Of a stretch of DNA of 64,000 nucleotides, positions 48,075 to 61,189 are shown one piece after another. Below the pieces are notes generated by a model. The model saw only the letters and a program-made list of their open reading frames with translations. It was not told where the DNA came from and did not search any database. Source of the stretch: Theocolax elegans (lineage: Eukaryota; Arthropoda; Insecta; Hymenoptera; Cerocephalidae); assembly GCA_026168455.1 (NCBI GenBank), contig CM047428.1, positions 22,410,759-22,474,758 on the forward strand. Reading direction: 5' to 3'. Both the position numbers and the translations under genes were made by a program. Within the stretch, counting starts at the first letter, position 1. Every line of letters starts with the position of its first letter.

Positions 48075-51044
48075 TTTATTTACGCATAAAAAATTTTAAA
48101 ACCAAAAAGAAATTACAAAGACGACTTTCTTACCAAAAATAACCGCAGTATCCAAATCATTCAAGCTCGAGTGAATCGATCTCTCTATCTCACTGTCTCA
48201 GTATGTCTTATTAATATCACAAAATCACTTTACGAGAAACACTCGCGTTTCGCTCCTCGACATCTCTCGGCAATCATAATTACTACCGTTTGTTCCCTCG
48301 TTGAATTAATAAAATTCACTAATCACTCCCGACGAGCGAACAAAGTGAAAATCCATATTGTATTCTTCAAAACTTTCACCGTAACGATCAATCAGTTAAT
48401 TATCAGCATTATTAACAGAAAAATAATAGTCGTCGTTGAGAAAATTTCATCAAATCTTGGTATTATAAAAGAAACTTCGTGTCATATGTACGCCAACATA
48501 ATTTCGTAATAAAAAATTACGGTGACTTTTATGGTAAATTGTTTAGGATGCGTATCAGCTGTTCGAGAAAAATAAATTTATCAAAAATATTTTATTTTTG
48601 AGAAGTTGACAGCTGATCGAGAAAAAAATTTAACCTATAAATTAATAACAATTTTTTTATGATTTTTACCGCGAAGTCACGGTCATTTTTATTACTCACT
48701 TTTCAATAATAATATTTAGATAAAAATGTATTGTATTTCGATATATCTTCAGTTATATTATATCCTCCTTCTCTGGTAGATTTGTATTCAACATATTTTT
48801 TATATGGAACACTATCGTATAAATGTTTTTTGTACCATTTCTAACGCTAGTTTTACGGTCTGGCGGTTTAACAGTAACGTCATTTGTAACGTGTTATTTT
48901 TAAATGATAATGTTGTACCTCGGATTTTATAGTAATGTAATTGTTTAGCGTTCCACATTTCTTAGGTTGTAAAATTATAAACTATATCTCTTTATTTTCA
49001 GCACGAGATGAGGTAATTTATGGCAAATGTGAAAATTGCGGTGATGGGTTAAATTAATGGAGAAAATATTATTTTCTTTTTTAATTGTATAATAAGGTTA
49101 ATAATTTTAATTTTTCCTTAACGTGAGAAATTAGTAAAATTATGCTTGAAATTCTGTTAAGCTGTACGCGTTTTCAGATAATTTTTTTAAATTGAATTTA
49201 TTTTTGAAGTTTGAAAGTAAAATTCTAATGATCAGTAAAATTAATAGTAATAATTATTTTAATTGCATGATATTATTAATATTTTGTTTTATTAAAAATT
49301 AGGAAAACCACCATTAAGATTATGCTAGGCTGCATACGCTTTCAACTTATTCAAACTGAAATAATTTAACTCTGAAGATAACATAACCTTAAAAAACAGT
49401 ATATCTTTCAAATAATACAAAGCAATTAAAAAATTTTTCTCCATTAAATAATTAAAATTAGCCTTCAAATATTTTTCCAACAACAACCTTTAAAGATTTA
49501 TTTTTCTTTAAATATTTAAAAATCAATTTTTACCGTGATATCGGTTCCAAATTACAGAAGTCTCCACCAACCCAAAAATTGTATTATAATATTAAATGAA
49601 AAATCTGAAAATTTCAAACGGATAGTTTGAAACATAAGGGAACTTTATTGAAAAAAAATCGTTATTGCAATCATAATTGAATAAACGAATGCTTGTTTGG
49701 TAATTTTGGGTAAAAAAGGTGTAAACTTTAATTTAAAAACCTGAAAAAATTAAGGTATTATATTAATTAAAGCATGTATAAAGACTTAACGTAAGGAATT
49801 TTAACAAAATTGTATTTTCTTTAAAAACATAAGGTCTGCCCATTCTCTGAGTTAAGCATCCTCTTAACCACTTTTTTCCCTTAAATTAAAAATCAACTTC
49901 CAAATGCATTCCTACACTGTCTAACCCTACATCACTTGCACCTTACTACACAATCAACCAAAACACCGTTCAAAACTATACCTTCCTACTGAAATAAAAA
50001 AAAATCATCCCCGTAAACAATAACACAAACTTTCATAAATACTATAACACAAATTCAATTCCCACACAACCAAAAAAATCTCGAACGTATTACACACTGA
50101 CCGTTCGTACATATAATAAAATAAAAATAAAAAAAAATGAAAAAAAGTAAAGGTTATATAAAACGATCAAGACCGACGAAGCTGTACGATCACGGAGAAC
50201 GACTGAAGATACATACACACTCGCACTGTTTCGCATGTGGATCGCTGGGCACGCACCGATGAGCGTATTAACTGTTAAGTTGCGCGTGCGGCTTTTCTTC
50301 CTCCTCGTATATATTCTTGCAAAAAAAGAGAGAGAGAGAGAAAGAAGGGGGGAGGGTTTGTTGCTTCCGCGGGACATACCGATGGATCGGTAATTAACGT
50401 CTTGTTGCATGTATGTGTGTGTCGGTGTGTGTACATGTTCGATTTTTATTTTAATTGACTGTACGTACATGCTCAAGCATTCGAAAATACGAGTTAATTA
50501 GGTTTTTTCTTTTAATGTGTAGAAATTGTTTTCATTTTAACAATATAAGAGTCTCACCGTCTTGTTTTTTTTTTTTTTTGTAAATTCGGAGATTTTAAAT
50601 TTAATGCAAATTAATTAATAATCAGGATAAATAATAATAATATGATGATTAATAGTTTAATGACAATGAAATGATAAAGTTTAAAATATGTTGTTTTTAG
50701 ATTTTTTTTGTGCACGAGGAGCTTTATTTTATTTTATTTTTTTTTAGTAAAATTAGAGCGTCAGGTTATCTTATATGGTTTTAACGATGTTTGTGATATT
50801 TTTCTGATTTTTGATACCAATAATTTTAAGGTTATTTTTGCTTGTTTATCAACAGTATGCAGGAAATTATTGACGGTGTTGTGTATTTACATTTAATTTT
50901 AACTCAATATTTTCTGAACATTGTTCAATCAGTACACAATTATTTTTTAACTTATTCCGTGAATTTTTTCAGATTTCAAACCAATAATTTAATTATAAAC
51001 TGTATTTAAATAATATTGTTATTTTTACAAAATAAATTTTTCAG
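48075..51044. other. Intronic AT-rich DNA with one GC island
   Basis: No gene seen. The island at 50080-50480 includes a GA run (50329-50346) and GT-rich text (50410-50440); open frames over it are low-complexity. The open frame at 48171-48509 has no domain and lies in ordinary intronic DNA. Confidence 0.4.
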
Positions 51045-51120
51045 GATTTTTTCAGATTGTTATTTTTATATTTTCAATATTATTTCTGGGTTGAAAAAGG
51101 TAAGAGAGCATATGAAATGC
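51045..51120 (+). repeat. Box1/box2 monomer copy, exon-like
   Basis: TTTTTTCAG ending 51055, 44 nt, then GTTGAAAAAG|GTAAGAG at 51099/51100. Here box 2 has a strong 5' splice-site match. Confidence 0.5.
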
Positions 51121-51205
51121 TTGTAAACTTTGTAATTATCAACAATAAAATTTTTTTTTTAAATTAGCTCGTTAATTTTGTATGTTTATTTTCATAATCC
51201 AAATT

Positions 51206-51271
51206 TAATACTTGTATGATGACAATGGGAATATAAATTTTAAATTTATAAAGATATATCCCTGAAATTTA
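51206..51271 (+). repeat. Weak box2 monomer copy
   Basis: AAAGATATATCCCTGAAATT near 51250 follows the usual AT-rich lead. A degraded member. Confidence 0.3.
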
Positions 51272-54200
51272 ATTTATTATAATTATAAACATCCTTTTCA
51301 AATTACCGATAAAACGTATGTTTTTTAACAACGTTTAACTTAAAACTGTTTCAAACTATCTACAAAATATTTTTCCAAATTTTTTATTTCAATTATCGAA
51401 TACAATTTTTTAATTGATGATGACAGACTTTAGGAAATCGTTATTAATTAATAAAAAACTATTAAAATAATAAAAAACTATTTAACATAAATTGAAAACA
51501 CTAAAAAATGAATAATAATAACGAAAATTCAAACGTCTAATGTTTGTAAATAAACTCGTCGAATTGCTACAGTAGCGTTAAGTAATTGATTGAACCGATT
51601 AATCTTAATGGCTTCTTTGTTTTTTTTTCTTTCTGTAACTCATTTTTCCTCACCAGCAGCTGTTCCTATCACTTAAAAAAAGTCGTAAATGAGACGAATT
51701 ATCTTCTTTATGTCAAACACTGTAAAATAATAAACAGCTTAAGCGAACAAAAAAACAAGTTTATTAGATTATCAATAGTTAGTATAGACAGAATATAACA
51801 TAAAAAATAAAAAAAGATAATCGCACTTAATTATTATTGATTGAAATAATTATTGATTGAAATAATAATCTCTAATTACATAAATAATAAAATTTCAAAA
51901 TAAAAATTTTAATAAATTAAAATCAGTTGGTTTGCATTAATATGTCTAAATTAATTAAACAAAAAATTGAATTTTAACTTTAAAACCAAAAGAAATTGTT
52001 TACTTCTATTTCCTTTAATTTTAATAATAATCCAAAATTAAACAAGTAATAAATTAATTAAACAAAAGAAACTGTATTAAATTATCAACAATCGGTACGC
52101 GTTGCAAATTTATAATTTGCTTGTATTGCACCGGGTAAAAGAATAAAAAAAATAATAATAAATTTTTATTATCAATTATTACAACATTTCTTAAGGAGGT
52201 TGTGTCGGTTAACAATTAACAAACAGATTTTACTAAAATTCACAAATTAGTTTTTGATGATAATGTAACTCAGTTAAAATTTTATAAGCCGAGAGGGTAA
52301 ATACAAAACAAAATATTAAACTTTTATTACGAGGTTTCTAACACGGAGTCTTATATTAAATTATTTAACAAACTGATGTTGTTAAAATTTTGTTTACTAT
52401 AAAAATAAAATGCAACAATTACGTACTATATTTGAAAATAACTATTAGGTACTTGTAAATTAACGAAAACGAATAAATCATGTAAAAAAAACTACAAAAT
52501 ATGAATCATATTATGATATTTCTCATAATATGAGAATATGAATCAAATCATCTTCAATCAATATTTTACATATTAATAAGATGGATCCTAATAATTATTG
52601 AAAATGCAAACACCGTACTTAATTATTAAGTTAACATTTACACCATCTTAAAAAGAATTCTAAGAATTTTATAACTTTTGATTAGAGACGTAATTGCACA
52701 ACTTCCTAAAGAGAATAGAGAGCAATACACTCAGTACATCTATATACCAAAAAAGTAAATATATTGAATCGTAAATCGCACAAAACTAACCTCAAAAAAA
52801 GATAAAAATTTTGTTTACTTGATCTTCGATAATAATCCTCAATTAAATAATTTCCATTCACAGCTAACAGTTTAACGGCACAAAATAATTTCGCAAATTG
52901 TTCCGCATGACTATATACGCAAAATCAATAATTACGAAAAAAAAAAAATTTACATAGATTCAATTAACACGGAAATATATATAACGAGAAAATTCCGTTA
53001 TGTAAATACATCTCGTGTGTATATGATAATCGTATCGATTGCAGTAAAGGAACTTGATTTTCTTACCCCGTATAGGTCGATGACCTCTGATACTTTCTAC
53101 CTTTTTTTTTCGTTGTCTCTTTAATGCACCGTCATTAATAATTCTTAAGAATATATACGGAGACGCATAATCGTGTGAAAATTCCGCTTTCTTTCTTTTG
53201 TTTATCACGGATACATTTTATGTTGCAGAGAAAACATTTTTTCATTTTTCGGTGAATTGTTAATTACGAGAAGGTAATTAATTAATTAATCGGTGATTAA
53301 GTAGCAAATAAATTGCCTTTTGTGATGTATTAGATGGAAATTGTATTTTCATTGTGTGATTAATTGTATAAAATTAAGCAAAATAACAAATGAAAGTTAT
53401 TTATATCTTATCAGTAGGATGGTTACAACATACAGAACATACAGATACAGAAGGTATTAACGTCAAAAAAAAGTATTTAATAACAATTAATTTTTCCATT
53501 TTCTCATTGGATAATTAATAACAAAAAGATGCTTTTGAATATAACAAATATATTTTCTTATATATCTGTTTCATTTATAAGTTTGACAAAATAAAGGAAA
53601 TTATTATTTTTCGAAGCGAAGAAAGAAAAAAGTTGCTGCAGTTTTAAATCAATTTATTGTTCTTTCAAGTTTTTGGCAAAAATTCAATACAGACTTTTGG
53701 TATTATACGACGTTTCAATTGCCCGCAAAAAATTACGATGATAATAATATCTATGACGTTTATCTTGAATCAATTTCTATTCGCTTCGAAAATTTGACGT
53801 AAATAATTGTTCTTTAATAACTTATTTAAAAAATAAATTTATATACTTATACTATTAAATTAATTATAGTTACATTTGAGTAATTGAAATATTAATTTTG
53901 CATAATTATATGTGGAATACTGTTTAATAAATAGTAATTACAATTTCTATAATTAAACAAAGCAATTAACGTAAACCAAGTGATAGATATATTTCTTTCG
54001 TTTTTTTTTCAATAATTTACTGAGTTTTTAATTAAATTAATTAAATACATAATTTATACAAACGGGTGTGTAGATGATTCCTTAAAAGATAACCCAATTA
54101 TTTATTTACCATCTTGTAATATCAAATTTGTGGAAATTTATATACTACCTGTACATTGACGAATCGATAATCATTTTCTGCTAACATTCTTCTTCAACGT

Positions 54201-54344
54201 CACGTTTTACCGATTTTCTTTTTTTTTTAATTTTCTTTTATGATATATATTTCAAAATAATACTTTATTGATTTTACCGAATTAAATTATTACTTTTATT
54301 TTATATATCGATTATACCGGATTTTATCAGTTTTGGATGCCTAC
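51272..54344. other. Intronic AT-rich DNA, no gene seen
   Basis: Very AT-rich. The only patch of higher GC is 52980-53210, where the minus strand has a donor-like CGGG|gtaag. No conserved product was recognised. Confidence 0.4.
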
Positions 54345-54410
54345 ATTTTTATAGGGATCTACACTAATTGATGAAAAATTAATTATAAAATATTGAATTA
54401 AAATCTGAAA
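54345..54410 (-). repeat. Box1/box2 monomer copy
   Basis: Reverse complement reads TTTTTTCAGATTTTAATTCA, then about 35 nt, then GTGTAGATCCCTAT. A clear minus-strand member with both boxes. Confidence 0.55.
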
Positions 54411-54689
54411 AAACGTGATAAAGCTATTATAATAAGAAAAAAATATTTTATTTAAAACTAAATAAACTATAATATTGTTGGTAACATTAACGGTTAGTAT
54501 GATTAAGAATTTATTAATTTAATAATTTTCACGTTTACAAAAACATTTCTTGAAAAAAGAAATTTAAAATAATGATAAGTTTATTTACGGATAAATAAAT
54601 TAAATAAATAGAAAACTTCGGAATCTACGAGTACCAGTTCAAAATTCGTGTAAAGAATATTAGGATAATTATTTGAGAAAAATGTATAA
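54411..54689. other. Intronic AT-rich DNA, no feature seen
   Basis: Simple AT-rich DNA between a monomer copy and the open frame that follows. Nothing recognised. Confidence 0.5.
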
Positions 54690-54730
54690 AGAAATAATGT
54701 AAACATAAATAATTATTTTTCAAAATTTAG

Positions 54731-55256
54731 GCAAATAAATTTTGTGAAAGAATCAATAACACACAAGGCTGATATTTCTAATGATAAATATGAACCTATT
54801 GAAAACGTATTTAGCAAAATAGATGATATGGTATTTGAAAATGGTAAGAAAATGATTCCTCCACGTATAAAAGAGAATAAGATACCTCAACATAATCAAA
54901 TTAGGATGTCGTATGGTGACCTAAATTACATAGGAAATAATAAAGCTATTTTGTATTTTGACAGAGGTATTAGAGGTAAACAAATTTTTACTAATTCTAT
55001 GTATCCACTAAAGCGGCAACCAGTTTATAAAGACATTGTTGTAGTTGATGATATTGTTTTTACATCTACATGTAAATGTGACTCATCTAAACAGCACAAA
55101 GAAATGTTTCCTCACTTTAGAGTTACTTGTGCGGTAGGGTTAACATGTCCTGCTAGATTAAACAATATAGAAAAAATTGCTTTTGCTAGAAATATGAATG
55201 CGTCCACTGAAAGTTTTACAACAGCTAGATCAATGTTAATAAGATATTGGATATAA
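54731..55256 (+). CDS. Unrecognised 175-aa open frame, possibly a retroposed exon
   Basis: An open frame of normal amino-acid composition on the plus strand, antisense to Patronin. The frame is open from 54690. An acceptor-like tttttcaaaatttag ends at 54730, and a GTG lies at 54744. The first ATG is further in, at 54829, so the true start is unknown. Readable segments include SNDKYEPIENVFSKIDDMVF, ILYFDRGIRGKQIFTNSMYP, TSTCKCDSSKQH and CAVGLTCPARLNN, ending IRYWI and TAA. Several Cys and basic residues are present; no domain was recognised. The 3' side ends in a LINE-like tail, so this may be a 5'-truncated retroelement or a retrocopy. A single-exon host gene is the alternative. Confidence 0.45.
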
Positions 55257-55500
55257 GGTCAAGCACTGTCCAGTATACTGGTGATACTGGCCCAGTGTAG
55301 GGCTTTATACATTACTTTTAGTTTTAAGTTTTATTTAGTTTTATTTAGTTTTATTTTAGTTTTTAAACTATAGAATTAAGTTTTATGCCACCCTATGTAC
55401 AGATAAATTAATTTTATCTCTATAGGTTTTTACTGCATTTTTGTAATGTTTTGTAAATATTTGTTGGCTTAATAATAAATAAAGAAATAAATAAATAAAT
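55257..55500 (+). other. LINE-like 3' UTR and AAAT tail
   Basis: After the stop come the palindrome CCAGTATACTGG and ACTGGCCCAGT, T-rich repeats of TTTTATTTAG, AATAAATAAAG near 55478 and an AAATAAATAAAT end at about 55498. The layout matches 3' ends of CR1/Jockey-type elements, including the one at 13984. Whether it belongs with the open frame above is not certain. Confidence 0.55.
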
Positions 55501-55666
55501 ATTAAAACGTGAGGAATACCATTGACGTACATCGATGTACAAAAAATTTACAGAATCGGTAACCCGAATATTAAATTAATAATCTTAAAGAAAATCGCGG
55601 GAAATACAGCAGTATCGTGCAAAAATTAAAAAAGAAACTAAATTATTCCGTCTGAAAATCAATTCA

Positions 55667-55670
<4 letters not shown>

Positions 55671-55723
<53 letters not shown>
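55671..55723. repeat. AT dinucleotide microsatellite
   Basis: About 26 uninterrupted AT repeats. Likely length-polymorphic. Confidence 0.95.
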
Positions 55724-55728
<5 letters not shown>

Positions 55729-56489
55729 ACTTTCTTATAAAAATTGACAGCACGTTAGACACACTAACTCAAAACATATACAACACGTTAAAAAATTAAA
55801 AAGAGTTTTTCCTGAAAAAAGTTTAATTTTGTTTTTCAACTTACTACCGATACAACTCTCAAGAATTTTTACCATAAAATCACGGTAACCTTCATTTTAA
55901 AAATAGCTGAGTTCGCACCATTTAAAAAAAATATATACATATATAAAAAAATATGTAGTTTGCACAAAATTGTAGCTTCTTGCTGCACGCAAACTGCAAG
56001 AGGAAATTCCGCGAGTGACCGAGAGCGGCCTCTCTGATTCTCGTCGGGTCTTCTTCTTCTTCTTCTTCTTCTTCGCGTTAATTGCGAGGTTAACGACCGA
56101 GACGAGCGCCAAACGGTTATTTCGCAAGGCCGCCGTGTCGATTTTTCCGATATACACGCATGTATGCACGGAAAAACCGATGGGGGAAAGAAAGTGTTAC
56201 CGATCGTTCATTTGACATTCAAAATGAATACTTATGTTTACTTTGGTATCAATACCTAAAATATTTTTTTATTTTCAATACCGGTTTATATGAATTTTAA
56301 TTGCGGGTGAATTTCGAGTTGATAATGTTCAAGATAACAAAATGTGATATGGATGAGATATTAATATTTTTATTAAAAATGATAATCGGTTTAAAGAATA
56401 TTCGTATTATTATTTCAATATTCTTGTACTTAAAAAGTTACAGTTTAATTTTTTTTTTCTTCAACGTATGATATGTGTGTAATAGAAAT
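55724..56489. other. Intronic DNA with GC island and TTC microsatellite
   Basis: A GC island spans 55970-56220 and includes a TTC run of about eight units at 56050-56074. Frames over it are artefacts of the repeat. No gene seen. Confidence 0.5.
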
Positions 56490-57160
56490 CAAAGTAATTA
56501 TGCAATGTTGTTTTTGGCCAATAACTACGATCGGAAAATGTCCAATAAGTAGACACTTACTGTAACGTAATTTCAACGATTTATAAGGTATAAAGCAGCC
56601 AGTTTTTAAAAATCGTATAACCTATAAGATATAGGTACTCCTAACCTCAAAATATAAACAAATGATTTAATTCTTACTAATCTTCAAGAAATGAAACAAC
56701 GGAACGGAAAACATTTCCAAAAAAAACGTAATTTAAGTCGAAAAAAAAAATGGTTACACCTAACCTCAAAATCTTCAATATTTACTACGGATGATCGTTC
56801 AAACAACGAAACTAAGTTTATTTCGAAAACAAAAAAAAACGTAATTATAATGTCCAAAAAAATAAATGATCTTACCTAACCTAACTTCGAAACTCATTCC
56901 CCCTAATACGTACGATTATTTAAACACCGTTCGGGTAGCAAGTTAACGATTCAACAGCTATATTACCGTCAATTTCGCAACATTTTGCTGTATTATAGCT
57001 CTAATACTGTTAACCTTCTACTAGGGGTAAAACCGAGCTAATTAAAGAAAAAACATAACTAATATCCAAATAAATATAATTTTCACCTAACCGCGAAAAT
57101 CCCAGCTTTTAAGTAGTAGTTATTTAAACAAAAAATATGAAAACGGACGTTATTTGAAAC
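56490..57160. repeat. Old tandem array with CCTAACCTCAAAAT boxes
   Basis: CCTAACCTCAAAATATAAAC at 56641, CACCTAACCTCAAAATCTTC at 56758, CCTAACCTAAC at 56875 and CACCTAACCGCGAAAAT-like text at 57083 head diverged units. TTTCAACGATTTATAAGGTA at 56570 is related to TTTTAACGATTTTGTAGGTA at 36715. It is therefore the same family as at 34.9-36.9 kb. Confidence 0.5.
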
Positions 57161-57986
57161 ATTGAAAGAAAAAGTCGATGAACCCTAATTGTATAATGAC
57201 TGGTGTAAAAGTAAATGAGTAACACGCTAACAATACACCAATCTACCGGTACATATACGTGCACACACACGCACGAACATATTTATATACATATACATGT
57301 ACATATAAGTACACATCAACATGTCCGTGAATAATCTCACCTTTATAGTAAATATTCAAGGATTAAATTTGTTACGGTGTACGAGGCTGTACACGTAATT
57401 AATCTCTCGCGTTATATTCTCTTCGAAATGAAAAAAAAGAATGCAAAAAAAAAATATTGTAATCTGTGTGATCCCTTGAAGGCATGTTGCATACACACAC
57501 ACACACACATATATATACATATAAATAGAAGAGCAAATTATAAATCTTTTGCTGAACGAGACCTCGAATATTTAAATCTTATTTGCATTTGTATATATGT
57601 GTGTATGTATTTGTGTGTATATGTGTGTGTGTGTGTGTGTTGGATGATCTTGAAGAAAAATACTGTTGTCAAAGTAATGGATGCGGTTTTGGATTTTGTC
57701 GTAGGATTTTTTTGTTATTTGGTTATTAGCCTTTTTGTTTATTTATTGCGGAAAGTTTGATCGAGTTCATTTGGATTCATTCGAAGCGATATACTAGTTA
57801 TATTTTTTTAATAAAGAAATTAATCATGTTTTAGAAAATTGTTTTTGCAATAATTTTGTATCTGAGTTGAGGAATGTAAGGAATTTTTTTTTTAGATTTC
57901 TTTTTGATTGATTCAATTTTTTTGGTTAGTACTAGTGTACATTTTTGACTTATAATTAATGACAAAACGTTGTTTATTAAATTTTA
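57161..57986. other. Intronic DNA with CA/TG microsatellites
   Basis: CA run at 57493-57508 and TG-rich run at 57596-57640. The open frame across them (57377-57760) is largely microsatellite-derived and not credible as a gene. Confidence 0.5.
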
Positions 57987-58310
57987 AGGGGATGCTGGAT
58001 TCAAAAGGTGATTTTAGTAAACTAAAAATTAATTTTTCTGTGCTTACTTTAAACAAGATAAGTATCCGAATTTTTTCAGTTTTTTCAATCGCTAATGTTT
58101 CAGTTGAAAGTTTAGATGTTTTTTACACAAAATAATGGTCCAGAATTTGTATGTCAATTATTATTAGAAAAAATTATTTTTTCTTTAAAAAACAAAACAT
58201 TCCAAATTACTTACGTCAAATTCTGACATATAAAATCTAAACACAATATCTAACGATTTCTTTATCGATTTATAAATCAAAAAGAAGGTATATGAACATC
58301 ATCGACCTAC
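57987..58310 (+). repeat. Diverged relative of the 4216/60826 repeat
   Basis: AAGGGGATGCTGGATTCAAA at 57987 matches the AAGGGGATGTCGGACTC head of the copies at about 4267 and 60828. TTTTTTCAGTTTTTTCAATC near 58072 is a box 1. Confidence 0.45.
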
Positions 58311-58620
58311 AATTACCGGCCAATGTTGATAAAAAAACCTCTTTTCTTCAATGCTCAACTCTATCAGCTTCTGGAACATATCAATTCAATTCCCTTCGAC
58401 AATATTTTCCTCGCGTTACGCACTCAACGTTCTTCAAAACTCCTTCACATCGGTAAGTGTAGACCCCCCTGCACTTCAAAACCAGCAACAATTATTATAA
58501 CCTTATTAAAATCATCTACCGCCAAGCAATACAGAAATTTTAGACGTTCACAAATTTCGTTAACCTCGTTATCCACGTGCATTCGACTTCGCAATCAATT
58601 CATCAATTTTATAGGATAGA
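58311..58620 (+). other. Open frame without recognisable product, contains a box 2
   Basis: A 98-aa frame (58323-58619) is open, but the composition is unremarkable and no domain was recognised. CGGTAAGTGTAGACCCCCCT at 58449 inside it is a box-2-like match, which argues that the interval is repeat-derived rather than coding. Confidence 0.3.
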
Positions 58621-58665
58621 GAGAGAAAAAGAGGGAGAGGAAGAGAGAGAGAGGGAGGAAGGGAA
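58616..58665. repeat. GA-rich low-complexity run
   Basis: GATAGAGAGAGAAAAAGAGG and similar purine-only text through 58665. No further structure. Confidence 0.8.
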
Positions 58666-60448
58666 TGACACAGCGAAGGTAACCCGGAAATCATCATTAT
58701 TAGATTTGATGCCTGGTAACCTGTCGTGTACACAAGAGAATTTCCTCTAATTTCCGACCTATTTTACCGTATATATATACACGAAAACTCATCAAATCGA
58801 TCCGCGTTTATAAATATAATATTTCCTCTCGGTCGATAAAACCCGAAAATTTTCAAGTTACGTATACTACGTTTGCGATGACATCGTAATGTGCAAATAA
58901 AATAAGAAATAAAGGAAAATAAAGATATATAAACGTTCGTAGACGTCGATGTAAATAGAAATCTAATCGTCAAATCAAAATATTTGTGAACATCGAAATA
59001 GACGATAAATATTTATCCTTTTCTTGACATGTGTATCCGTGATAATTGTGTGCATGTACAAGTGTACGACTATATGTGTTTGTGCGTAATTGTGCGAATG
59101 TATGATTATGCCATTTGTGTAGTGTTATTGTCTGTATGTGAATGCATGGCGCTATGTGTTTGTACGTGTGTGTGTGTGTGTGCACGTATACGTGCGTATG
59201 TACGATGCATGTTTATGCGCGTGAGGTGCTAAAGTTAATTTAGATTTGTGTATAAGTGAAGCGAGTCGGAATCAAGTCGGTAAGAGTGAAAATTGCTTGC
59301 CAGGATGTATATATATATATATGTGTAACACCTGTTAGTTATTTTCACGTAGGTGGCAGGCACTTGATTATAAATATAAATTGTCTCTCGGGTACCCGTA
59401 TATAAACGCGCGTTCGAGTATTTCGCGTCGTTAATACTAACCTAATGACATGTACGCGCAATTCCCTCTATCTATCTCTTTCTTTCTCTCTCTTGACTCG
59501 GTACGAACCGGTGTTTGACAAATTGCAACATCCAGTATTCGTGGTGTTCGAAATGTTTGAGTTTAGAATACGTGGAAGTGTAGATGGTTTAAGGAACATT
59601 TTTTTTCTTTTAAATTGTAATTAATTAAAAAATTTAATTAACTGTTGGTAAAAAATTGGATCGCTGTTGGTATATAACTCGTTTATTGCATCTAAATTAT
59701 TAATTTAAAAAAACTTAAAAAAATTTACATAGATTGATTAAAGAAAGTACAATTGAGCTTCGCAGAAAAGATTTTCTAAAAAAGTAAAAAAAATTCTTTG
59801 TACTAGTTGAATTCGAACGCGCTAAATTCGCACATAGTGTTTTGAGCGTTTTTCGAGGTTTCAACCTCTTTGAATAACGTCAATTTCGTCGATCAAATAA
59901 TCCGTCGAATCTCGAATATTAGTGAGATCTCGGCTCCAGTTCGATTATTAACGCAGTGGATTTTTATATAAAGGATGTATAAAAATAATATAACGAAATT
60001 TGATGTCACAGTCAAATTGTAGGAATCTATTTTTATCCACACGAAAAACATCTTAAAAATGTTGAATTTAAAGGGGAATGCCCATATGCATGAATCGTCC
60101 GGGAACATGCAAATCATGCATCATTGTCAACTATTAATCATGATATTCAATTATGAAAACGTATTGAGGAAATGAAAGAAAAACTCACAATTAACCGTTT
60201 AAGTTTATTTTTTAACATTGAATGTATATACAAATTTTCAATACATATAGATATATGTCCAATGTATTTCATGGGCATCTTCCATTGCAAAAATTCGTAA
60301 AGAAGCAAACTTATTTTTAAAGAAAATATTGTTTCTTTCTTTTTGAAATGTTAATGTAATAAATATTAAAAATATTATCGGTAACAAATGTCGGTAACTC
60401 AAAAAATTAATAATGTAAGTATCTAGAAAAATGTATACACATTACTTA
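58666..60448. other. Intronic DNA with TG microsatellites and GC patches
   Basis: TG-rich text at 59030-59220 explains the opposed open frames there. A patch at 59380-59530 contains CGCGCGTTCGAGTATTTCGC and a CT run. TATCGGTAACAAATGTCGGT near 60377 is a reverse-complement TTACCGA pair. No gene seen. Confidence 0.45.
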
Positions 60449-60812
60449 TGGGATAGTATACTCAATATTTACCGACCGAGTCAATAGAGATGAAAAATGA
60501 TTCTGTTTAAGTAAATAAAACAAATTGTGCAAAATAAAGACATCATTGTCCTTCCTTTGACTATTATCTATCACTGTGTGAAATTTTAAACAAAAATAAT
60601 GTTGCGTTTAAAAATGACATTGGAAGGCAATTCGACTCTTTGTCTGCTTTAACGCAACATTATTTTTGTTTAAAATTTCACACACTGATAGATAATAGTC
60701 AAAGGAAAGGCAATGATGTCTTTATTTTGCACTATTTCCTTTATTTATTTAACCAGAATCATTTTGTCATCTCTATTGACTCGGTCGGTAAATTTTAAGT
60801 ATACCATCCTCT
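60449..60812. mobile_element. Fold-back MITE with arms of about 165 bp
   Basis: GGATAGTATACTCAATATTT then ACCGACCGAGTCAATAGAGA on the left is mirrored by TCTCTATTGACTCGGTCGGT then AAATTTTAAGTATACCATCC on the right. Inner arms both carry CAAAAATAATGTTGCGTT or its complement. The loop is near 60615-60645. No coding capacity. The TACCGACCGAG box is shared with family A elements. Confidence 0.85.
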
Positions 60813-61189
60813 TAAGGGGATGTCGGACTCAGAAAATTGTCATTTTTTTTATAAACGAAAGTATAAATTAAAAAAAAACCTTAATGTCAGGCTCTTAAGC
60901 GTGTTTTAAACAATATACTCAAATGTTTTCAGATTTTGAAATTAATAATTTAAATTACGATGCTAGAATTGAAAGATTGCGCCTTGTTTGACTAAAAACT
61001 ACTGACCAAAAATTGAATACTCAATTATTACTTAAAAATGATTTTTTCTTTATAAAATCAAAACGTCAAGCCCTTCCTTATATTACAACCTACCCGTATT
61101 AATTTTGTTTAGATTTTTAATTCAATATTTCAGTTATAATTTTTCTTATGAAAGGTGCAGGTTTCTATAATTTGGGTCCTAAATCCCGT
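60813..61189 (+). repeat. Relative of the mariner-like repeat at 4216
   Basis: TTAAGGGGATGTCGGACTCA near 60823, CAGATTTTGAAATTAATAAT near 60934, AAAACGTCAAGCCCTTCCTT near 61060 and AGATTTTTAATTCAATATTT near 61111 run in the same order as in 4216-4658. The terminal inverted repeats are not preserved. It sits between two fold-back elements. Confidence 0.65.

Noticed and set aside
48171..48509. 112-aa plus-strand frame
   Set aside because: Composition and lack of any motif or splice context suggest chance; it borders a box-2 repeat copy.
50090..50476. 128-aa minus-strand frame
   Set aside because: Covers GA and GT low-complexity DNA; Ser/Leu and His/Thr runs reflect repeats, not a protein family.
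57377..57760. 127-aa plus-strand frame
   Set aside because: Much of it is translated CA and TG microsatellite, giving runs of His-Thr and Cys-Val.
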